From: Candidatus Vecturithrix granuli
Lineage (GTDB): Bacteria; Moduliflexota; Moduliflexia; Moduliflexales; Moduliflexaceae
Reading direction: 5' to 3'
DNA length: 64,000 nucleotides
NCBI GenBank assembly: GCA_000739535.1
Contig: DF820471.1
Location: forward strand, 113,973-177,972
Shown: positions 1 through 7,937 of the stretch, one piece after another
Layout: the number at the start of each line of letters is the position of its first letter
Position numbering within the stretch: position 1 is the first letter of the stretch
Notes under the pieces: generated by a model
Seen by the model: the letters and a program-made list of their open reading frames with translations, nothing else
Database searches by the model: none
What the model was told of the DNA's origin: nothing
Translations under genes and position numbers: made by a program

Positions 1-2
1 GA

Positions 3-65
3 TCTGAACATGATCACAAGATATTTGTCAAAGAACTTTTTTATCTACTGCGTAAAGTGAGTTAA
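3..65 (+). CDS. C-terminal tail of an upstream gene (partial)
   Basis: This frame is open from the left edge to a TAA at 63-65 and would encode about 20 residues ending in VKELFYLLRKVS, a plausible amphipathic tail. It stops 7 bases before the helicase start, so the two would be tightly linked. It is far too short to identify. SF1 helicases of the neighbouring type often carry an N-terminal NERD nuclease domain, so this could be the end of a separate nuclease or partner gene; that is inference. Confidence 0.3.
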   Translation, partial: SEHDHKIFVKELFYLLRKVS

Positions 66-72
66 TATTTCT

Positions 73-1407
73 GTGGAGACAAAACAAGAACAAGCTATTA
101 TTACGGCGCTTTTCACTGATATTGTTATTAAATCCCCTCCCAGGTCTGAAGAATATGTTGTCTTAGGACAAGAGACGTATCCCATAGATCAAAATCAAGA
201 ACAAATTGCTAAAAGTATAGGAGAAGGCCCCAGATTATTACGTGGAATTGCTGGTACAGGAAAAACATTAATCATGCTTTATCGCGCTAAATTGTTAGCA
301 GTCAATGATATCACAGGGGAAATGCGAATTTTAGTGTTATGCTGGAATATCAGTTTAGCCAATTATATGCGCCAGCTTTACGAGAGACTCCAATTTAGAG
401 TCTGGGGAAGGCAAGTACAGATAATGCACTTTTCCCAATTTACTGGAAGGTTCTTGCGAAGACGCATTGAATATGAAGAATTTGATGCCCCGGAATTTGT
501 TGAAAGTTTGGAAGCTGTTCGAATTACAGAAGACAAGAAATATGATGCTATTTACATTGATGAAGCCCAAGATTTTCGTAAAGAGTGGATTCAATTTTTG
601 TTTCATCGGCTACTAAAAGGCGATGATCCCAAAAAGCGTAATTTATTGATTGCTGCTGACGATGCTCAACAAATATACTTAAGACGAGATTTTAGTTGGT
701 CTATGCTAGAGGAAGAAACTCCACGATTATATCAAAATGAGGAGCTTAATTGGAGAAAATTAGGAATTCCCTTGCAAGGTCGTACAAAGATCCTCAAAAC
801 TGTTTATCGTAATTCAGCCCGTGTCTGGATATTTGCAGCATATCTACTGGAAGAAAGAGCAGCTTATAGTAAACAATCAGATACACAAGTTCGTTTTTCC
901 ACGAAGGGAGGCTATGATCCGGAACTAATTGAATGTGCAAACCCACAAGCCCAAATTGACAAAACGATAGAAATCCTAAAAAATGTCATTAATTCAGACT
1001 ATGCACCTCGCAATATATTGATTCTTTACCGACATGCAAATTTTAACGGATTTAACTGGTTAGAACATATAGAAAAGAAACTTTTGCAAGAGCATATTCC
1101 TTACGAATCAATTGTTGAAAATAAACGAGATTTTGAATGGCAAGCCGATACGGTTAAAATTTCCACTATTCATTCAGCAAAAGGCATGGATAGTCCTATA
1201 GTTATCGTTTTAGGAGCAGAAACATTTGTAGATAAGTATGAAGATCAGGATGAAACGAAATTGATGTATGTTGCCCTTACCCGTGCTCGTGAATATCTTG
1301 TGGTTTTACATTCAGGTGATCGAGGGCTTGTTCCCCAGCTAAAATATTGCCAGGAACAATACCACAAGTTTCGAGATGCGATTATAGAATACATTGAACA
1401 GTCATAG
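73..1407 (+). CDS. UvrD/Rep-like superfamily 1 DNA helicase
   Basis: This is an ATP-dependent SF1 helicase core of 444 residues. Visible motifs are Walker A GIAGTGKT (58-65), Walker B DEAQD (163-167), motif III AADDAQQIY (194-202), motif IV VYRNS (244-248), motif V TIHSAKG (365-371) and motif VI YVALTRARE (399-407). The core is compact, like the C-terminal half of NERD-helicases, but no nuclease domain precedes it; an in-frame stop lies 12 bases upstream of the GTG start at 73. No good ribosome site is visible, so the true N-terminus is uncertain. The gene is clearly richer in A and T than the genes after 5 kb, which fits acquisition by transfer. It leads a plus-strand run with a dual-OB-like gene and two DUF488 genes, a context that suggests nucleic-acid processing or defence. 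Helicase assignment is firm; the biological role is inferred. Confidence 0.88.
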   Translation: METKQEQAIITALFTDIVIKSPPRSEEYVVLGQETYPIDQNQEQIAKSIGEGPRLLRGIAGTGKTLIMLYRAKLLAVNDITGEMRILVLCWNISLANYMRQLYERLQFRVWGRQVQIMHFSQFTGRFLRRRIEYEEFDAPEFVESLEAVRITEDKKYDAIYIDEAQDFRKEWIQFLFHRLLKGDDPKKRNLLIAADDAQQIYLRRDFSWSMLEEETPRLYQNEELNWRKLGIPLQGRTKILKTVYRNSARVWIFAAYLLEERAAYSKQSDTQVRFSTKGGYDPELIECANPQAQIDKTIEILKNVINSDYAPRNILILYRHANFNGFNWLEHIEKKLLQEHIPYESIVENKRDFEWQADTVKISTIHSAKGMDSPIVIVLGAETFVDKYEDQDETKLMYVALTRAREYLVVLHSGDRGLVPQLKYCQEQYHKFRDAIIEYIEQS

Positions 1408-1555
1408 ATATTGAAAACGATGATGGTAATATTACCACATGTAAACGGACAGTCATTCAGAGTTGTTTAGCCAAAGAAACGTATTCATCACTGTATGCAT
1501 TTTTGCCAAGATGCAGAAGGCCAACATGGAATAATTGCCTGAATATGAGAGTCTC

Positions 1556-2239
1556 ATGAGCTACACAAAGATCATGGTATGTCTAGCGAACTCAAGAAAA
1601 ATATCAGGCCGATGTCTTGCCGGAAAAGAGAGGATTGAAAGCGGATTTGGCGAGTGGATACGTCCGGTGAGTCAGCGTCCTGCCGGAGAAATTTCTGAAT
1701 TTGAACGGAGGTATCAAAATGGGGATGATCCAAATGTCTTGGACATCATTGAAATTCCATTACTTCACCCTCATCCTCATAGTTATCAAACAGAGAACCA
1801 TCTCATTGATGCGAGGCAGGCGTGGAGAAAAGTTGGACAATTCGACAGGCATAAACTTCATGTACTCGCTGATACAATAGAGGGAGAACTCTGGGTAAAC
1901 GGTTATTCAAGCTATAACGGCCTCAACGATCGTATCTCGGAGGACATTGCAAAGACCTTACGCAATTCGCTGTATTTGATACATCTAGAACAGCTCTCAA
2001 TAGTGGTTTGCACAGAAGGGGGGAATTTTGGGAATGCCAAAAGAAGAATACGAGCTGAATTTACCCTCCATGACACTCCATATAAACTTGCTGTCACAGA
2101 TCCTCGTATTGAGAGGGCATTTCTCAAAAAGAACGATGGGAAATATCCGTTATGGGAACAACATCTTTATGTCTGTATCAGCATAGGTGAACCATATAAT
2201 GGTTACTGCTATAAGTTAATCGCATCAGTCATTGCATAA
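1556..2239 (+). CDS. Putative dual-OB domain protein, DUF488-associated
   Basis: The product is a 227-residue soluble protein without signal peptide or membrane segment. It starts MSYTKIMVCLANSRK and contains a conserved-looking GEWIRPVS motif, then an early DIIEIPLL strand followed by a His-rich turn (HPHPH). From memory this matches small proteins annotated as dual OB-fold domains that sit next to DUF488 genes; I could not run a profile search. The ATG at 1556 was preferred to a TTG at 1535 because it has a GAGAG stretch just upstream. The end overlaps or nearly abuts the DUF488 gene at 2256, which indicates translational coupling. OB folds usually bind nucleic acid, so a nucleic-acid-binding role is a reasonable inference. 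Catalytic function is unknown. Confidence 0.6.
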   Translation: MSYTKIMVCLANSRKISGRCLAGKERIESGFGEWIRPVSQRPAGEISEFERRYQNGDDPNVLDIIEIPLLHPHPHSYQTENHLIDARQAWRKVGQFDRHKLHVLADTIEGELWVNGYSSYNGLNDRISEDIAKTLRNSLYLIHLEQLSIVVCTEGGNFGNAKRRIRAEFTLHDTPYKLAVTDPRIERAFLKKNDGKYPLWEQHLYVCISIGEPYNGYCYKLIASVIA

Positions 2240-2255
2240 ACATTCGGTGATAAAA

Positions 2256-2852
2256 GTGAAATACAATGTCTTCACCATTGGGCATTCTACCCATTCGATC
2301 GAGAAATTCATAGACTTGCTCCACCAGCACAAGATTACTGCCGTATGTGATGTGCGTTCTATTCCATACAGTCAATATACTCCTCAATTCAATCGAGAGC
2401 CTTTACAACAAGAATTAGCCCGGCGCAAGATAACGTATGTGTATTTGGGAAAAGAACTCGGAGCGCGGAGTGAAAATCCGCACTGCTATCGTGATGGACA
2501 GGTGCAATTCGATCAACTTGCCAAAGAACCCCTGTTTCTCAAGGGACTCAATCGGCTGCGAAAAGGGATGCAGAGGTATAGGATCGCGCTGCTGTGTGCA
2601 GAAAAGGATCCGCTGATGTGCCATCGAACTATTCTTGTGTGCCGGAATTTGCGAACAAAGGATATTGAGATTCATCATATTTTAGAAGATGGGACACTCG
2701 AACATCATGCAGAAGCGGAAAAACGTTTAATGGCCTTACACAAACTTGAACCGGATATGTTTTATTCCGAGCAACGCTGTCTTGAAGACGCCTACGACAA
2801 ACAGGCGCAAAAAATCGCATACATTGATCAGGAACAGAAGGCGTGTAAATAA
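2256..2852 (+). CDS. DUF488 domain protein 1
   Basis: DUF488 is a family of small soluble proteins of unknown biochemistry. The signature pieces are present: an N-terminal strand leading to TIGHS, then CDVRSIPYSQ, and the C-terminal LLCAEKDPLMCHR block with conserved Cys, Glu and Cys-His-Arg. A tail of about 45 residues (rich in charged residues, ending QEQKACK) extends beyond the domain. Candidate starts are TTG 2232, GTG 2247 and GTG 2256. I favour 2256 because GGTGAT lies just before it and the domain begins almost immediately. The gene follows the dual-OB-like gene with almost no gap. A second, divergent DUF488 gene begins 112 bases downstream, so the pair is unlikely to be a recent tandem copy. 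Confidence 0.88.
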   Translation: MKYNVFTIGHSTHSIEKFIDLLHQHKITAVCDVRSIPYSQYTPQFNREPLQQELARRKITYVYLGKELGARSENPHCYRDGQVQFDQLAKEPLFLKGLNRLRKGMQRYRIALLCAEKDPLMCHRTILVCRNLRTKDIEIHHILEDGTLEHHAEAEKRLMALHKLEPDMFYSEQRCLEDAYDKQAQKIAYIDQEQKACK

Positions 2853-2964
2853 CTACAAGAATTAAGAATAAGCAAGAATTTCCGGACTTTTGCCGAATAG
2901 TCACGTTTTTCACAACACAAACGTTCAAAGAAATTATTTGGAATTACTGAGAGGATAACGAACA

Positions 2965-3411
2965 GTGGAAGAGATCCAGATTTACACGATTGGTTTTACC
3001 AAAAAAACAGCGGAATATTTCTTTGAATCCCTGAAAAAGGCGGGAGTGAAACGCATTATTGACGTGCGTCTCAATAATACCTCGCAGCTTGCCGGATTTA
3101 CGAAACGAGACGATCTGACGTATTTCCTCAAAGAAATTTGTCAGATAGAATATCTTCATCTCCCGGAGCTTGCCCCGACCCAGGCGATTCTTGATGCATA
3201 CAAGAAAGAAAAGGGGGATTGGAAGGTCTATGAAGCACACTTTCTTCAATTACTGCAAGACCGCCGGATTGAGGACACCCTTTCCCCGGAGATCGTAGAT
3301 CGCGGATGTTTGTTGTGCAGTGAAGGCAAACCAGAACGCTGTCATCGCAGATTGGTCGCAGAATATCTCAAAGAGAGATGGGGCAATATCCGCATTGAAC
3401 ATTTGGTATAG
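2965..3411 (+). CDS. DUF488 domain protein 2
   Basis: This is a short, single-domain DUF488 protein of 148 residues. It shows the YTIGFTKK N-terminal motif, IIDVRLNNTSQLAGF, and the C-terminal block LLCSEGKPERCHRRLVAEYL. It matches a different DUF488 branch from the gene at 2256: the first motif lacks the GHS triplet and there is no extra tail. The start is GTG at 2965 with GAGAGGA about 10 bases upstream. A diverged copy of its last 18 codons is found alone at 4882-4941, showing that a related gene once stood there. Immediately after its stop lies the tail of a TIGR04076-like gene, so DUF488-2 and TIGR04076 were probably neighbours in the ancestral arrangement. Function is unknown. Confidence 0.87.
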   Translation: MEEIQIYTIGFTKKTAEYFFESLKKAGVKRIIDVRLNNTSQLAGFTKRDDLTYFLKEICQIEYLHLPELAPTQAILDAYKKEKGDWKVYEAHFLQLLQDRRIEDTLSPEIVDRGCLLCSEGKPERCHRRLVAEYLKERWGNIRIEHLV

Positions 3412-3425
3412 CCATTTCATCTATT

Positions 3426-3473
3426 GGCGGCGGCACGGTCATTTTTGTAAGACGTAGAGTTGAGAAGCCCTGA
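3426..3473 (+). pseudogene. Remnant of TIGR04076 gene 3' end
   Basis: The frame reads GGGTVIFVRRRVEKP followed by TGA. The intact TIGR04076 gene at 5005 ends DGGTVIFEISKVEKP followed by TAG, and the DNA is also clearly similar. Nothing of the rest of the gene is present upstream, where DUF488-2 ends at 3411. This is best read as the tail left after a deletion or recombination. It pairs with the DUF488 tail at 4882-4941 as the other side of the same event. Confidence 0.65.
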
Positions 3474-3602
3474 ACATTGTCCGGGAAAAAGATATTCGCG
3501 ATGAATTCCCATTGACAAAATTCAATCGCCGATCCCACGCTAGAAACGTTATTATTGCTTGATGCAGAAATCTTCCCTTCAGGCATTGATGAGGAGAGAA
3601 CA

Positions 3603-3998
3603 ATGAACAAGCGAGTGGTATCTGTTGGCATCATATCGTATGAAGATTATAAGCAGCGGACAATGGCGATTGCCCAAGGCACATATCGTCCGAAACCCGG
3701 AGAACCCAAAATCTGGTTTGAATCATTAGAGGCGATGGTCAAAGCGTTAAATAGCAAAAATCAGCAATTACTTCGGACTATTCTTGAGCAGCAACCGGAA
3801 TCAATTCAAGTCTTAGAAAAACTGACCGGACGTAGCCGACACAATTTATCGGAAACCTTGCATCTGATGGAGCGATACGGCATTGTTGAACTTGAGAAGC
3901 ACAACGGTTCAGTCAAACCTATCGTAAAAGCGACCGATTTCCGGGTGGAGTTTGGCCTCCATCATCCGTTTGAGCACGCTGTGTCATACCTGAAATAG
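3603..3998 (+). CDS. HTH DNA-binding protein, HVO_A0114-like
   Basis: The product is a soluble protein of 131 residues. It has a central winged-helix-like segment: a QVLEKLTGRSRHNLSETLHL stretch with the usual helix-turn-helix spacing, then MERYGIVELEK as the wing. This arrangement resembles the HVO_A0114 family, members of which include antitoxins paired with TumE-type toxins. The ATG at 3603 has GAGGAGAG about 6 bases upstream; a longer TTG start at 3555 is unlikely. No intact toxin gene lies directly upstream: 3474-3602 contains only short broken frames. It is therefore an orphan regulator or an antitoxin that lost its partner. It sits inside the segment bounded by the two gene-tail remnants. 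Confidence 0.65.
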   Translation: MNKRVVSVGIISYEDYKQRTMAIAQGTYRPKPGEPKIWFESLEAMVKALNSKNQQLLRTILEQQPESIQVLEKLTGRSRHNLSETLHLMERYGIVELEKHNGSVKPIVKATDFRVEFGLHHPFEHAVSYLK

Positions 3999-4000
3999 CA

Positions 4001-4866
4001 ATGAGGCGATTTGTTCACATTCTGTTTTTAGGCCCATTTTTCTACAGCAGAACCCGTTGGAAGTTGAGCCTCGGATTGTTCGTTCTGATAAGCCTGTTGA
4101 CCGTTGTGACCCAAATAGGCGGCGTGCTGATATGGGTAAGTCTCCTCTCCTTGATCGTATCCATCTCCGTCAAAATATCGTGAGATGGGGAGTCAACATC
4201 CTGCTCGTACTTGCGCTCTATTTCATTAGTCTGATCGTGCTCATTCCAGGGATTGCTTCGATAGGAGGACGAGTAGCATTACCCTGGTTTGCAACACCGG
4301 ATCTTCCATTACGGCCAGTCAACCTCGGCTATTGCCTTCTGGCAAGAAACTATGTCAGACCGACAGTCCGCACCGTGCTTGCACGGATTGCCAGGAACAT
4401 GTCAACTCGATATCAGGGAACGACAGTGATCTATCTTGATGCGAATTTTCCATTTCTCAATGGCTTTCCATTATTGCCACATTTGAGCCATCACGATGGC
4501 AGCAAGGTCGATCTGGCCTATTTTTATCGAAATGCGACGACAAAAGAACGTCTGAATACAACACCATCACCAATTGGTTATTGGGCTTATGAACAACCAC
4601 AACCTTCTGAAGTTCAACCGTGCCAGGGGAAGAAAAGTTGGCTGCGATGGAATTTTGACTGGCTTCAACCCCTGTTTGCGTATACCGGAGTCGATCCAGA
4701 ACGGACAGAAGTCTTATTGAAGGAATTGATTGCAGAGCCTGAAATTCAGAAAATCCTGATAGAACCTCATTTGAAGTTCAGGCTGCATAGCGATGTGCCA
4801 AAAGTCAGATTTCAAGGATGTTCTGCCGCACGACATGATGATCATATTCACATACAAGTTCAGTGA
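4001..4866 (+). pseudogene. Membrane-anchored LAS-type metallopeptidase, frameshifted
   Basis: Two overlapping frames make one protein of about 288 residues. The first (4001 to about 4172) starts MRRFVHILFLGPFF and has hydrophobic segments, including GLFVLISLLTVV. The second continues RWGVNILLVLALYFISLIVL and then a soluble domain. Restoring one A in the AAAA run at 4172-4175 joins them smoothly (SVKNIVRWGV). The soluble part carries SHHDGSKVD, matching the S-H-x-x-G-x-x-x-D zinc motif of LAS peptidases such as MepA, and a terminal HDDHIHI for the H-x-H ligand. A membrane-tethered murein or peptide hydrolase is the likely role. The ATG at 4057 belongs to the second frame but its first residues look out-of-frame. 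The break may be a sequencing error, a real mutation or slippage; I cannot tell which. Confidence 0.6.
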
Positions 4867-4881
4867 TGAAACACGATAACT

Positions 4882-4941
4882 GAAGTGATCGCGGAATATC
4901 TCAAAGATCGATACAACAATATCCGCATTGAATATTTATAA
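4882..4941 (+). pseudogene. Remnant of DUF488 gene 3' end
   Basis: The frame reads EVIAEYLKDRYNNIRIEYL then TAA. The intact DUF488-2 ends VAEYLKERWGNIRIEHLV, and the match is evident at DNA level too. No upstream part of the domain is present; the preceding bases belong to the metallopeptidase stop region. This is the left-over tail of a second DUF488 gene that lay directly before the intact TIGR04076 gene. Confidence 0.72.
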
Positions 4942-5004
4942 TTCTTCACATACTGGGAATATCAAGGCAGTAAATATGCTTAAGAAGAAGGGGAGAAGAA
5001 CGAA

Positions 5005-5298
5005 ATGTATCTCCTGGTAAAGGTAGTAGAGATCAAAGGCCATTGTCCTGTATACAAGGTAGGTGATAGTTTCAGACTAGAGGATGGTTTCCGACTGGTC
5101 GCGGACATTCCGCTCTGTATGCACGCGCTGGCCGCGTTGCTGCCTTTTTACAATGCGCTCCGATTCTGTGAGCCAAAGCAGTTGGGGTTGGCAGAGAAAG
5201 ATAACCCGGCTAGCGCATACGTCCAATGTCCTGATTCTGTTTCACGTACTGACGGCGGTACGGTCATTTTTGAAATCAGCAAGGTTGAGAAACCTTAG
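5005..5298 (+). CDS. TIGR04076 family protein
   Basis: The product is a 97-residue soluble protein of the TIGR04076 family, whose function is not established. Family features are VVEIKGHCPVYKVGDSF near the start, IPLCMHALAALLPFYNALRF in the middle, then the AYVQCPD segment and a GGTVIFEI terminal strand. The three Cys residues (after GH, before MHA, and in VQCPD) are typical of the family. The start is ATG 5005 with AGAAGGGGAGAAG directly upstream. It is preceded by a DUF488 tail remnant, and another TIGR04076 tail follows the intact DUF488-2, so the two families were repeatedly adjacent here. Confidence 0.85.
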   Translation: MYLLVKVVEIKGHCPVYKVGDSFRLEDGFRLVADIPLCMHALAALLPFYNALRFCEPKQLGLAEKDNPASAYVQCPDSVSRTDGGTVIFEISKVEKP

Positions 5299-5387
5299 AC
5301 TCCGCTTCGAGGAATGTTTGATGATCTTTTTTCCTCTCATGATCGAGTGATGATAACCGCTGTTTCTGCATTCAAAATCATTTCTTG

Positions 5388-6629
5388 TCAATCGCTTTTG
5401 TTCGGAAAACATTGACGAATGCTACGAATTGCATCAAAGCAGGCCATAAAGGCATCTACCATCTCGGGATCAAAGCGCGTTCCTCTGCCGCTTTTTACTA
5501 TTGCGGCGGCCTCCTCTTCCGCGAAACCTTCTCTGAACATAAGTTCGTCGTACACATCCGCAATCGCCACAATACGTGCAAATAGAGGGATTTCTTCCCC
5601 TTGCTTCCCACGCGGATTTCCGTGTTCGTCTGCATATCCAGGCAGAACATGTCCGTTCAGATCGACATGGCCTGGATAGCCAGTTCCATCCCAATGCTCA
5701 TGATGGTTCAAGGCAATCTCGCCGGCAATCTGATGAAATTCAGATTGCTCAAATACAGATTGACATCCAATGAGCATACGAGCGCCTTCCATCGTATGCT
5801 GTTTCATTTGCTCATCTTCATCCGCATTTAACCGGCCTGGTTTTTGAAGGATATTGTCACTGATTCCAACTTTCCCGGCATCATGAAGCATCGCCGCCCT
5901 TCGCACAAGTTGTGTATAATGCCTGATTGTTTTTTGATCTATCCCTCGCCTTTGCGCCCAGGTTGTATAAATTTCAGCGGTATAGGCGGCAATGCGATCC
6001 CTGTGCGCGTCGGTTTCTCCCGGAGCACACCTCAATTTAATCATAGAAACCATGCGTGTGGACAACGCTTCTTCCATGTGGGTGCGTTCGAGAGCCATTG
6101 CCGCGTGACTGGCGAACAGTCTAATCAGTGGTATATCTTTTTCAGAAAACGGGATAACAGTCCCATGTTCATTTTGGGCATTGATCAGTCGCATAACCCC
6201 AATCACTTTGTCTTGACAGTTTTTTAATGGTATCGCAAGCATGGATTGGGCGACATACTGCATGTCCGTGTCATATTGAGGATGAAAACGATACAACACC
6301 TCATCTACCGAAATATGAGCGACATCAGGAATATTCACCATTTCCCCGGTGATGGCAACATATCCCATAATTGAATCTTCGTCTATTGGCATCGGATGCG
6401 TTGGGTACGCAAGTTCTTTTCCAGGGGGAAGTTGTTGCTGCAGGGTGTGATTTTGCAGAACAGTACGCTCGAAGTGGTCATGGCGCACAAGCGCAATCAT
6501 GCCGGCGTCGGCGTTTACAAGCATTCTTGCGCTACTGAGAATCTTGTCCAGGAGTACATCAACATCTTTGATCTGCTCAATCTCAAGAATTAATTCCAAC
6601 AAGTGTTGAAATTGAAGGGATTGTTCCAT
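5388..6629 (-). CDS. GAF / HD-GYP domain signalling protein
   Basis: The protein (413 residues) has an N-terminal GAF sensor (about 15-185) and a C-terminal HD-GYP domain (about 205-400). HD-GYP enzymes hydrolyse cyclic di-GMP. Key residues are present: HD at 249-250 in MLHDAGKVGI, H278, NHHEHWDGTGYPG (308-320) and D358 in AIADVYDEL. Between the GYP motif and the next helix there is an insert of about 23 residues (321-343) before the usual GEEIPLFARI. The segment after DEL, normally containing a Tyr-Arg motif, is shortened. There is no membrane segment or receiver domain, so the input is cytoplasmic, through GAF. It points away from the 8 kb locus and is followed at 5388 by the convergent TIGR04076 gene. 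Phosphodiesterase activity is likely but not proven. Confidence 0.9.
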   Translation of the reverse strand: MEQSLQFQHLLELILEIEQIKDVDVLLDKILSSARMLVNADAGMIALVRHDHFERTVLQNHTLQQQLPPGKELAYPTHPMPIDEDSIMGYVAITGEMVNIPDVAHISVDEVLYRFHPQYDTDMQYVAQSMLAIPLKNCQDKVIGVMRLINAQNEHGTVIPFSEKDIPLIRLFASHAAMALERTHMEEALSTRMVSMIKLRCAPGETDAHRDRIAAYTAEIYTTWAQRRGIDQKTIRHYTQLVRRAAMLHDAGKVGISDNILQKPGRLNADEDEQMKQHTMEGARMLIGCQSVFEQSEFHQIAGEIALNHHEHWDGTGYPGHVDLNGHVLPGYADEHGNPRGKQGEEIPLFARIVAIADVYDELMFREGFAEEEAAAIVKSGRGTRFDPEMVDAFMACFDAIRSIRQCFPNKSD

Positions 6630-6740
6630 TTTAGTATGTCAAAAGCCAGGCGTAATCCGCCAAAAAGGGCGGACACCACCTACACATGGAAAAACACCAC
6701 CCTATTTTCTTCGCTGCAAACGCTCTGGTCGGCACTGAAC

Positions 6741-7937
6741 CTAGTTCAGATTGCTTTTGTTTGCCTCAGCATCATGTTGTAATGTGTCAAAAATCCATTG
6801 AAATACCCGTTGAAAGCTCAGCTCCAATTGGGCATTTGTCTTAAATGGCGAGGGCATTTCACCAAAACAATAATGTTGACAGGTATTGAAGTAATAGCAC
6901 ATCCCTTTCCCAAAATGGCGAAATCCGAAGATCGGGATATGCTGATCTGTCTCAAATAAAATGGCGGTGTCATCCTTGCCTTGCAATAGCTCATAGGAAG
7001 AAACATAGGTTATCTGTTCGGGAAATAATTGAAGCGCGAAGGTGTGGTCTGTTGGACAGCACGTGATTATCACGTTTTCATGATAAGTATTGTGAAGATG
7101 GACAAAGGGCAAGAGATCAGTCAACACACCGTTCGATGCATTTTCCCAACAGACCCATGATGTCGCAAACAAGTTCCCGCCTTCACTGACAAACTGGTGT
7201 ATTTGGGAATAGTAGTCATGCTCTGTGGCTCTCGTATAGTGTTCGCCCTTCACGAGAATCAGCAAGTCATACGCTTTCAGAATTTCGGCGTCGAGGTGTT
7301 GCAGGGTTGTGATGGTATCAAAAGTGGTCGGAGCAGAGACGGTGACGAATTTGAACCCTGCATCTTGCGCCATTTTACCGAGATCAGCGGCAAAATCGGT
7401 TCCGTCAGCGATCAGCAAACACGACGTACATTTGGGCAGATGAGACAACGCATAGGATTGCACAACCCAATCAGAATCATGTCGGAAGAGATCGTGCGCG
7501 ACGTCATCCGGTAACCGTTTGCCCAGGCGATGGAGGCAGTGTAACATCGCTCGTTTGGCGTGCGGGTCATGTTCGCGGTTGAGATGAGCAATGAGGTTCT
7601 CTGCAATATTGGGATCGCCGATCACTTCAATGAGCCTACTCACGCCTGCTCTGATTTGTTGGCTTTGGTGGGCGAGTACGCTTTCAAAAAGTGTATCGCG
7701 TCGAAGAGGATCCAAGCTATTCAACCACTGCGTGAATTTTGTGATAAGCGATGCATCAATCGCCGGTATATAGGCGATACTACACAGGAGATATTCCATA
7801 AGCTGCGGAGATATGTCAAGATGGAGAATATCCTGAAGGATCAAGGCGATCCTGGCTTCGTCAAGCAGAGACTTCTCTTGCCTTCCGGCAATGATCCAAT
7901 CGTGACAGGCCATGTTATACGAGTTATCTACTTTCAT
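6741..7937 (-). CDS. HEAT-repeat / GATase1-like (ThuA-like) fusion protein
   Basis: The first half is helical and HEAT-like (for example VSRLIEVIGDPNIAENLIAH and AMLHCLHRLGKRLPDDVAHD). The second half, from about residue 190, resembles a class I glutamine-amidotransferase-like or ThuA-like domain: CLLIADGTDFAADLGKMA, then LLILVKGEHYT, FVSEGGNLFATSW and late GKGMCYYFNTCQHY. The usual nucleophile elbow of active amidotransferases is not visible, so a binding or structural role is likely. The start is ATG 7937, which has GGAGGAGA five bases upstream in transcript sense; a further upstream ATG at 7994 lacks a ribosome site. It lies upstream of the HD-GYP gene on the same strand with 111 bases between them. 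Function is unknown. Confidence 0.65.
   Translation of the reverse strand: MKVDNSYNMACHDWIIAGRQEKSLLDEARIALILQDILHLDISPQLMEYLLCSIAYIPAIDASLITKFTQWLNSLDPLRRDTLFESVLAHQSQQIRAGVSRLIEVIGDPNIAENLIAHLNREHDPHAKRAMLHCLHRLGKRLPDDVAHDLFRHDSDWVVQSYALSHLPKCTSCLLIADGTDFAADLGKMAQDAGFKFVTVSAPTTFDTITTLQHLDAEILKAYDLLILVKGEHYTRATEHDYYSQIHQFVSEGGNLFATSWVCWENASNGVLTDLLPFVHLHNTYHENVIITCCPTDHTFALQLFPEQITYVSSYELLQGKDDTAILFETDQHIPIFGFRHFGKGMCYYFNTCQHYCFGEMPSPFKTNAQLELSFQRVFQWIFDTLQHDAEANKSNLN

Noticed and set aside
1408-1555. Small gene between helicase and dual-OB gene
   Set aside because: All frames are short and without a ribosome site; it holds nothing that I can support.
4057-4866. Separate gene starting at ATG 4057
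   Set aside because: Its first 40 residues are the out-of-frame reading of the membrane segment encoded by the frame from 4001; joining at the A-run explains both.
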